Shown here piece by piece: positions 57,063-64,000 of a stretch of 64,000 nt of DNA (position 1 is its first letter; the number at the start of each line of letters is the position of its first letter). The DNA is taken from positions 17,092,509 through 17,156,508 of the forward strand of contig OZ026524.1 in assembly GCA_964019695.1 (NCBI GenBank). The letters run 5' to 3'. A model generated the notes under the pieces. The model ran no database searches and was not told the origin of the DNA. It was given only the letters and a program-made list of their open reading frames with translations. The translations under genes were made by a program, and so were the position numbers. The DNA comes from Loripinus fragilis. Its lineage: Eukaryota; Mollusca; Bivalvia; Lucinida; Lucinidae.

Positions 57063-57832
57063 GATTCTTTTAATAAGCTGACCTATATTGTTTTTTTCAA
57101 CTGAAATAAAAGGTGCTGGCAAAATACCATCCAAAGGAAAAATCAGGTTTTCTCATGACTGGCCCCAGTTATAACTAAGATTGCAAATGGAAGTGCACAA
57201 GCAGGTCAAATAATGCAGGATTATTCTAGAACTGAGGCCAGTGGTCAAGGTAACAGTGACCCCAAAACGGTACACGACACTCCGCAACCTCAAGGTGCGT
57301 CTACACACCGAATTTTATTCATTCCTCGAATAATATAGGAGATACGCTTCGGACACGATGTTAACACTCAGACACGTAGGATACCTAGGACGGACAGTTT
57401 GATTACAAAATCTCGTCCTTTGAGTGCGTTAAACTGTTTCCATATCCGTCATAGGGCAGTGCCACAAATAATGTTAATTCATTATGATGTAGATAAAAAC
57501 CACATAAGGAAGAGGTGCGTTTTGTACGTTTTGTCAATTTAGGGCGTTTTGACTAGGCACGGTATAATCTATTGCACGATCTTAGGAAAGTAGGAAACAA
57601 GAGATAGTTAACCAAACACGGTAGACGACCATTCGGGAAAGTCCGGAGCAATTCGGGAGTCGAATCAAGCGTCGGGTGTACGAAAGGCGCATTACATACG
57701 GAAAAGATCCATTTTTTAAGCCGACAAAGGCGTAATGACAATTAGTTTTTAGCATGTGAGTTCAGCTCTAGTAAAATCCGTTTGTCTGATTACCCGAAAA
57801 GTTAAATCAGCAGAATAAATAATGTTTATGTA
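57063..57832. other. No gene seen
   Basis: Less AT-rich than average. The antisense frames (57,553-57,741) are unsupported. Confidence 0.45.
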
Positions 57833-57875
57833 TTTTTCAATAAAATATCGCTATAGCGATATATTATTGAAAAAG
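57833..57875. repeat. ~42 bp AT-rich palindrome
   Basis: TTTTTCAATAAAATATCGCT and AGCGATATATTATTGAAAAA are near-perfect inverses with a 2-base centre (AT). Confidence 0.85.
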
Positions 57876-57882
57876 AAACATG

Positions 57883-57890
57883 TGACGTCA
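57883..57890. promoter_or_regulatory. CRE-type TGACGTCA palindrome
   Basis: Exact TGACGTCA, the CREB/ATF consensus (known), 171 bp upstream of a candidate ATG at 58,061. An 8-mer can occur by chance, so function is only suggested by position. Confidence 0.35.
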
Positions 57891-58060
57891 GCGTCACGGT
57901 ATATTACGCCAGTGTCATCATCATCCGCGCTATCAAAGTAGATCCTCGATGCACATCCGTTGTCTGATTCTATCGAATTTCTCGAAATTGACTGAGGCAA
58001 TTACGATGCGGTCGACTTCCTGTAGCTGACAAAAGGACACTAAACACAATTAATCTCATC

Positions 58061-58406
58061 ATGGGGGTAATACCAATTTCGCTATTTTTGCTGGCGACCG
58101 GGACGCTACTGCGTAAAGCTGCTATCGACCGAGGAGTACGGCTTGCGACCGGTCGGCACGGCTGTCGACAGATAAACAAACCATCAAATTCGACGGTAAG
58201 TGTGCTTATTTAGTGTGTGTTCCTACATTTTGGTGTTTAAACCGTTTCTTGGATAGCTTGCTATTGTTTTAAATGATTTGCAGGCCTGGCTATTAGCCTG
58301 TTTTAACGCTGGGCGTACTTTAACAGATATTCACCAAAAACTAAATAAAATCAGTAGTCCCAAGAAAATTTGCAAATCGAGGCGATATGATGCAGATATA
58401 TCATAA
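58061..58406 (+). CDS. Speculative two-exon gene for an 85-residue peptide
   Basis: ATG at 58,061 has A at -3 and G at +4. Exon 1 (58,061-58,195) has 45 codons and a hydrophobic N-terminus (VIPISLFLLATGTLL), possibly a signal peptide or anchor. It then has an Arg-rich stretch and ends in frame at ACG|GTAAGTG, a consensus donor. An 88 bp intron with a T-rich 3' end (ATGATTTGCAG) leads to exon 2 (58,284-58,406). Exon 2 continues in phase (starting AWLLACFNAGRT) for 40 codons to TAA. No homology is recognised. The short intron and short ORF mean chance remains likely. The antisense frame at 57,970-58,179 is the alternative. Confidence 0.25.
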
Positions 58407-58889
58407 ACTTACATGATTACCTTTAATCTGTGAATGTGCATGTTGTTATATGTTATATGCCTCTGTGGTATTTTTATATTTTATGTGATACTGCTGTCGA
58501 CCAACAGTTAATTTGCTGGGTACGGTTGTCGCCGTTTACTAGATACGGATGTCGACGATTCAACGAGAATGTAAACAGATTTCGTTGCTGGAAAATTAAC
58601 AGTTTAACACTGAAAAATCTAACTTTCTACGTCATTTAGTTTGTGGTCATATTTTAGGACCCAGTCAACAGTTTTTTAATCTTATTGGACCATTTCCAGA
58701 CTTCCTGGGTTGACTAGCACTAAACAGCGGTTAAAGTGTCTGGCTCAAGGAAATAGCTCACTGTCTCTGACGACTCTTGAACTATCTACCATTCGATCCC
58801 CAGTTCAAAGCTGTACCAATCTGAGCCGCCACTGTGATTGGTAAGAGCCGTTTGGATTAACATATTGGACTACAACTTGTAAGGAACTA

Positions 58890-59085
58890 TTAATATGCAT
58901 AATCAGTCATGTGTTTTCTAGTTTTGCAATTATATTGACGAGGAAGAGAGAGATGGTTGCTTTGGTTTGATTGTCTTCCCTATGTCATGTGACTGTGTTC
59001 TGCGGCTCTTCCTCGTGTAGCTGTGGGTTAGTCTGCATTGTGTGCTTGTGGTATTTCCTGACCATGCTCACTTACTTCTGCATGT
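58890..59085 (+). repeat. Dispersed repeat RA, copy 4
   Basis: TTCTAGTTTTGCAATTA, GACGAGGAAGAGAGAGATGG, GATTGTCTTCC, GCGGCTCTTCCTCG and GTGGTATTTCCTGACCATGC match 2,459-2,613 in order. Confidence 0.7.
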
Positions 59086-59175
59086 TAAAAGTAAAGCGGA
59101 AAACGGCAGTTTTTGCATATAAGTACAGCAAATGTTTAGACGTGTGTGCATTTGCACATTCTCATCCGAAATTGC

Positions 59176-59290
59176 TGGGAGCGCAATGGCTCAGTGGTAA
59201 TGTGCATGTCTAGAGACTGAAGGGCTGCGGGTTCGAGCCTCACTGGCGTTGTGTCCTTGAGCAAGTCACATTAATCCTTTATTAGTAGTG
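59176..59290 (+). mobile_element. tRNA-headed SINE with conserved central motif
   Basis: A-box AATGGCTCAGTGG, B-box GGGTTCGAGCC (59,229-59,239), then GTGTCCTTGAGCAAGTCAC (59,251-59,269), a string I recall from the shared central domain of many animal SINEs. No long A-tail. The head is closely similar to 39,885-39,955. Confidence 0.8.
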
Positions 59291-59707
59291 GTTCAACCAA
59301 AGAAGACCCGTCCGGACATAACTGAAAAAGTGTTGAATCAAATCAAACAAATAAACAGAAACTTCTGCCAATGTGACCAGTGTTCAGACATTTTGTTAAG
59401 ACTGCGTAGCATAAAATTAATTTTCTTATTTCTCAATCGAAATATTTGTTGTGGGTACTCAAAAGAACCGTCTCAATGAGACAGTTATTTAGAGCACCAA
59501 CGTATGTTTAAACAGGTAGATAATATTTTACTCTCCAAAAATTGTTTATCTAAACCTGCCTGTTCGGGCTGAACATGCGACAATAAAGACGCTGAATGAC
59601 CCTTTTCTTGGTTTGTGCCTGATGTATGCTGCAAAGCCTCTATAAACCGTAATATTCTCGCGGTTATCCCATTTCCTGTTGACTTTCTGAGTATATACCG
59701 GTGATCA

Positions 59708-59812
59708 CCCAGCAGGCACATAACCTTGACTCAACATTGATTCAATGTATGGGGTTGAATCAATGTTGATTCTATGTTGAGTCAGCGATGTGTGCCTGCT
59801 AGGCACATCAGC
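59708..59812. mobile_element. ~100 bp hairpin MITE (AGCAGGCACA ends)
   Basis: CCAGCAGGCACATAACC at the left and GTGTGCCTGCTAGG at the right are inverted. The body is GACTCAACATTGATTCAA / TTGAATCAATGTTGATTC / ATGTTGAGTC, self-complementary throughout. No coding. Confidence 0.8.
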
Positions 59813-59815
59813 AAG

Positions 59816-60075
59816 TGCGGATCCTGGATTTCTTGATAGGGGTTCAAATTTTCATAGAGGGGGGCACAGGAACTAGTCACAAGCTTTTAGAAAAAAATGA
59901 AGCCGTGTATCTCTATAAAAGTATATATAGGTCTATTTTTTTTAATTCTAAGGGTTTGTGACTAGTTCCTGTGGAGGGGGGGATTTGTTAACTTTACCTG
60001 ATAGTTTTTTCTGAAAATTCTTCATGAAAATGAAATCATTTTAGTTCAAAGCGAACCCCCTGAATCCCCCTGGAC
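59816..60075. repeat. Family E-like pair with G-runs
   Basis: AGTGCGGATCCTGGATTTCT…GGGG (59,816-59,850) and GGGGGGGATTTG, ending with GAACCCCCTGAATCCCCCTG (60,054-60,073). TCACAAGCTTTTAGAA / TTCTAAGGGTTTGTGACTAG near 59,875 and 59,945 form an inverted pair. Confidence 0.55.
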
Positions 60076-60265
60076 CCGCCATTGATCAGACGAGTCTATG
60101 TTATGGTAAAGCACGCAGAGGGGGAGGGGCTAGGGCGTAGGGGGGTCTGATATATTTTTGTGGGAGGATAAGGGGGCAAATTTTGTGTTTAGGGTGATGG
60201 GGGTGATTACCTCTGATTGGAAGCATTTTTCAAATACTGATCCTTTGTGTATTGCGCCTGCGCAG

Positions 60266-60305
60266 GTATGTGTGTGTGTGTGTGGGAGGGGGGGGGCGGG
60301 GGAGT
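60266..60305. repeat. (GT)n followed by G-runs
   Basis: TGTGTGTGTGTGTG, then GGAGGGGGGGGGCGGGGGAG. It could form a G-quadruplex. A C-run of ~20 follows at 60,469-60,488 (the complementary strand is G-rich). Confidence 0.85.
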
Positions 60306-60924
60306 AAAAATTGGGCTTCTCTATTTTCTGGTCATTTTAGGATTTTTGGTGGTATCACTACAATTTGAGCCAGCAGATGCAATGGTCTTGGTAGAGCATC
60401 CTGTCCCACGTTGCCCGAGTTGTACGCCCGTGCTTTTTGTTGTACACGTCAATTCGCCCCCCCTCAACCCCCCCCCCCCCCCCCCCCCGATAAGTACTTT
60501 ATGACAATACCTTGTGAAGCTAACATTTTCTTGTGCCATGGAAATATTCTTAATTCGCTATTGGAATATTTTCATCACAGTGACATCAAAACAGAGTTTC
60601 TTCACTAAAACAGCTTCGAACACCATTGAAGTAGATCTATTTTGATAAGTTTTATATGTTTCTATTACATTTTTAGCTCTTCCTCAATGTAATTTTGCAC
60701 CCTTGACTTGTTTCATGTTGGCCAGTATTCCTACATTTGGTTGACCACCATAGTAGCCAAGTAAGTCACCGAAAATCCAGGGATGTAGTCCGGCAGAATT
60801 TGGGCGAATTTTAGGAGGACCTGGAACTTGATTTTAATTTTTTTTTCTTTGTTGATTCTGGTAGTACATACATCGTCCTTGAAAAATCCGAGTGATGCCA
60901 CTCTGGCATCATTGAGCATTTCGA

Positions 60925-61300
60925 TATATCCAAGATGGCGTCCAAGATGGAAGCCAATTATAGGTGAAAATATTGTGTGATACGGAAAAAAATGTCTCAA
61001 ACCCATTTTCTTTCTTAAAACTTTCTGCTATGAAGTTGGAATCTAATTGTAGACACTTAGCTTATAACCAAATAAAAAGTAGGAAAATAATAGGGACAAG
61101 ATGGCCGCCAAGATGGCAGTTTATAACAAAAACATAAGACAATTGTCTCTAAGACTGGTTAGCTTCAAGAATTTGCATGCAAAATTTTATTTAACTGATT
61201 TTGAACTAAAACATTATCCTTGTAACATCCCAGTGATGTTATTAATACAACATTCAGAATGTGTTATATTCAAGATGGCGTCCATGATGGTACCCGACAA
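60925..61300. repeat. Left arm: three ~170 bp units with CAAGATGGC boxes
   Basis: CAAGATGGCGTCCAAGATGG at 60,931, CAAGATGGCCGCCAAGATGG at 61,097, CAAGATGGCGTCCATGATGG at 61,271. The spacings are 166 and 174 bp. The sequence between boxes is much less conserved than the boxes. Confidence 0.8.
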
Positions 61301-61615
61301 GTTTTACAACCCTGTGGGAGCGACATCCTACCTGTAGGCATGTCTGATGGATTTGTAACAGACCAGATACCTGGCTTGATAGACCAGCACTTTACAAACA
61401 TAAGTACAATGTAGATGAATTTCATGAACCCAGTATGCATGTCTGATAATAGTTGCATTGTACAAGCAGGCATATCTGAGAGTGGAACCTGATCATCAGA
61501 TATGTCTGATATAATGGCACCTCTGTACAGGTAGCACCAGACTTGTAACCACCCTTCTTCCATCTACACTCAACTAGTAAAATGTTGATTGAAGTGTCAA
61601 TTGACCAGAATACAT

Positions 61616-61980
61616 GGCCTATAGTGAGGTACCACGCCAACAGGAATGGTCTATAGTGAGGAACCACACCAACAGGCATGGTTAAGAATGATGCACCACA
61701 CCAGAAGGCATGACCTATAGTGAGGCAACACACCAATAGGCATGGTTGATAATGAGGCACCACGCCAGAAGGCATAACCTATAGGGTCATGGCTGATAGT
61801 GAGACACCACGCCAGAAGGCATGGCCTATACTGAGGCACCACACCAGCACAGCAGGGCTTATATTGAGGCACCACATCAGAAGGTATGGCCTATAGTGAG
61901 GCATCACTCTAGCAGGCATGGCTGATAGTGAGACGCCATACCAACTGGTATGGCAGATAGAGAAGCACAACAACAGCTAA
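61616..61980. repeat. 32 bp tandem core, ~11 units
   Basis: Unit GGCCTATAGTGAGGCACCAC, then ACCAGAAGGCAT, at 32 bp spacing (61,616, 61,648, ...). One partial unit is near 61,775. The Cys/Trp-rich antisense frames at 61,422-61,973 are translations of this repeat, not a protein family. Confidence 0.9.
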
Positions 61981-63180
61981 CATGCAGGATTGAGTTTCAA
62001 AGATCCAGCAAGCATCCATCTTGCAGCATCACTCAACCAGTAGGCACATTCGAACAGCAGTGGTGTTTGTGTCAGTAAATACATTTGGTCCGCATATATG
62101 TTGCAGCTGCAACAGCGTAGCAACTCTCTGGAGTGGCACTCGACCAGGCAACAGTCTTGCCTAATAAAGTTTTAACTATTAGTTGGCATGTATGATGAAC
62201 TGGCATCAGTCTAGTAAGTTTTCTCTTCTGATATCAATGGACCTGCATGTATGTCTGATTGAATGGTACTAAGGCATATCTGTTTAGGTTTTACCAAACA
62301 GCAGCCAAATATTGCTACCAGGTCATTACATCAGACATCCTTACCATCACACGTGTTTAAGTATGTGGAAATGAACAAGCACACTTGCCTGTTAATGAGA
62401 CACAGGGACAGCAGTTATCTGTGTAGGTTGCATCGCACTACCAATAATGTATGTTGTAATTGCACCTGACTAACAGGAATGCTGGGCACTGTTGCACTGG
62501 AGTAGCAGGCATGTCCGTTCAAGTTGCACCCGGCCGGTGTGCATGTCTGTTCTACTTGCACTGGACCATCAGCCCAGTCATCATTGCCACAGGGTCAGCA
62601 GACATATTTAACATTACGCATGTTTGATTATGTGGCACAGGACCAACACACATGTCTGAAACCAAGCGTTTATTTCTGTAACAGCTTCAGGAGACTAGCA
62701 GGCCTGCTGCAGCGCTCAGGTCTCTTTAAACTCTGCTATTAAACAGCAGGCATGTTGGTTACAATGACACTCTACCAGCATGCATCTCACCAGCATATAT
62801 GTTTGAATCGGATGCAACTGACTTGCAAGCACATCTGTAGTTGTGGGGGCTGAATCAGCAGGTATATCTGTAACACTTGCCTCAGACCTGCAGTTATATC
62901 CCTATGCTCATACCCAACCACAACGTTTTTAGTTATATCTTCCGTTCAGTATACCCTGGCATTATCTCTTCATCTTTTGGACAGAGTGTTTTCCCAAGGT
63001 AGGAACTATGATAATATGTATTATCAGATCTAGCCAAAGCTGGCCTGGAAAGTGGTGCATGGATTGATGAATACAAATACCAAAACAAAGACAAAAAATA
63101 ACATTACGAAAAGTATGAGTCTGTTATTTTTTTCTGTGCAGTGTAACATAGCAAAAACTATATGATTCACCACTCTGTTA
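61981..63180. other. Degenerate core sequence, no gene seen
   Basis: Phrases such as GCAGGCATGTC(C/T)G, GTGCATGTCTG and TTGCACTGGACCA recur every 40-55 bp up to ~62,890, as if from an older tandem array. It then becomes unique. Frames at 62,263-62,469 and 62,524-62,742 are probably by-products. Confidence 0.5.
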
Positions 63181-63184
63181 TTGC

Positions 63185-63870
63185 TTCTATCTTGGACGTC
63201 ATCTTGAATATTTCAAAACGCAGTAAACAACAACAATATGCCAGTAAAATTCTCCAAATACAACCACTGTTGAAAACTATTAGAAAATAGTTATTAACTG
63301 CAATCAGGTTGAATTTTGCCTTAAAATGGCAACCATCTTGGACACCATCTTAAATATTTGAACCCTCTGAACCAAACCAATTTACTCTTTTACTCATTTG
63401 AATCATTAGGCCTCTCAACAACCATAAAAAATCAAAATTAAATCCTTTTTATCAAGTTTATTTGTCAGATAGGTCTTTAGAGCATTACTGACGGCCATCT
63501 TGAGCGCCATCTTGGACGCCATCTTTAATATTTCAACTCTGGGAACCAAACCAATTTAAAATTTTTATCGTTTGCATTGTTTAATAACCTCTAACATCCA
63601 TAAAAAATCAAAATTAAAATGATTTTTATTGAGTATTTTGGTCAAATAGGTCTTCGGAGCCTAACTGGCGGCCATTTTTGACGCCATCTTTAATATTTCA
63701 ACCTTTTGAATCGAAACAATGTTCTATTTAAATTATTTGAATCATTTAGCCTCTAAACATCCATAAAAAGTCAAAATTAAAATGCTCTTTATCGAGTATA
63801 TTGGTCATATACGTCTTAGGAGCCTAACTGACGGCCATCTTGGATGCTATCTTTAATATTTCAAAACGCT
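63185..63870. repeat. Right arm: ~165 bp units with inverted CAAGATGGC boxes
   Basis: ATCTTGGACGTCATCTTGAA (63,190), CCATCTTGGACACCATCTTA (63,333), CGGCCATCTTGAGCGCCATC (63,492), GCGGCCATTTTTGACGCCAT (63,668), ACGGCCATCTTGGATGCTAT (63,831). The three right-hand units also share TCCATAAAAA(A/G)TCAAAATTAA. They are more alike than the left-arm units, so there was local duplication or conversion. Confidence 0.85.
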
Positions 63871-64000
63871 CAATGATGCCAGAGTGGCATCAGTTGGATT
63901 CATCAAATACAATGTCTGAACAACAAGAATCAACAAAGAAAAAAACTTTAAAATCAAGTTCCAGGTCATTCTGGTTTTCTACCGGACTAATGTGCACAAC

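Larger units (their letters stand above)
60786..63989. mobile_element. ~3.2 kb foldback element with 165 bp arm units and 32 bp core
   Basis: Ends TAGTCCGG (60,786) and CCGGACTA (63,989) bracket inverted arms. Left blocks AGGACCTGGAACTTGATTTT, TCTTTGTTGATTC, GATGCCACTCTGGCATCATT, GAGC return inverted at 63,876-63,972. Inside, each arm holds ~165-170 bp units with CAAGATGGC boxes. The core has a 32 bp array and ~0.9 kb of degenerate GGCATGTCTG-bearing sequence. There is no coding capacity. Target duplications are not obvious, and the right flank is only 11 bp in this window. Confidence 0.78.

Noticed and set aside
57970..58179. 69-codon basic antisense protein
   Set aside because: It lies opposite the candidate plus-strand exon, and lacks any domain or splice support.
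61422..61973. Family of Cys/Trp-rich peptides with an HYRPCLLAWC-like pattern
   Set aside because: The overlapping frames are translations of the 32 bp tandem repeat in several phases. The repeat, not a protein, explains the pattern.

Overview
This looks like a non-coding, AT-rich window of an invertebrate animal genome. A bivalve mollusc is my best guess, because of the abundance of small inverted-repeat elements, tRNA-headed SINEs, long minisatellites and Penelope-like reverse transcriptase relics. There is no bacterial gene organisation, rRNA or intact tRNA, and no conserved protein-coding gene that I recognise. Everything that looks like a known protein is decayed retrotransposon. The only candidate host gene is a speculative two-exon small-peptide gene near 58.06-58.41 kb.

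Layout. 0-8.6 kb: a 54-58 bp minisatellite, a ~150 bp tandem duplication carrying AAGGTCA motifs, scattered copies of a GTAACGTAATTCAC motif, an ~850 bp hAT-like inverted-repeat element and a degenerate tRNA-like sequence. 8.6-11.4 kb: a composite foldback element with long inverted arms, EcoRI-rich microsatellites and a core of ~17 units of 69-70 bp, each unit a hairpin. 12.4-13.8 kb: a 237 bp MITE beside an antisense LINE fragment. 15.05-16.44 kb: a ~61 bp AC-rich satellite. 19.2-28.0 kb: a very large nested inverted-repeat structure with a decayed LINE reverse transcriptase inside its right arm. 28-42 kb: mostly unique AT-rich DNA with MITEs, a SINE and dispersed repeats. 42.8-54.1 kb: a retrotransposon graveyard with at least four Penelope-like (tentative) fragments and a ~4 kb PHD-APE-RT LINE that was itself hit by a 5'-truncated Penelope-like 3' end. 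52.2-57.1 kb: two direct ~520 bp copies of a hairpin-bearing repeat. 60.8-64.0 kb: a second foldback element with a 32 bp tandem core.

The most interesting theme is architectural. Three separate structures (8.65-11.44, 19.2-28.0 and 60.79-63.99 kb) pair inverted arms with an internal region, and two of them have cores of tandem repeats. Two share arms built from ~165-170 bp units, each with a CAAGATGGC box that resembles the YY1 core site. I propose they belong to one class of non-autonomous foldback elements. Coordinates of diverged repeats are read by eye and may be off by tens of bases.
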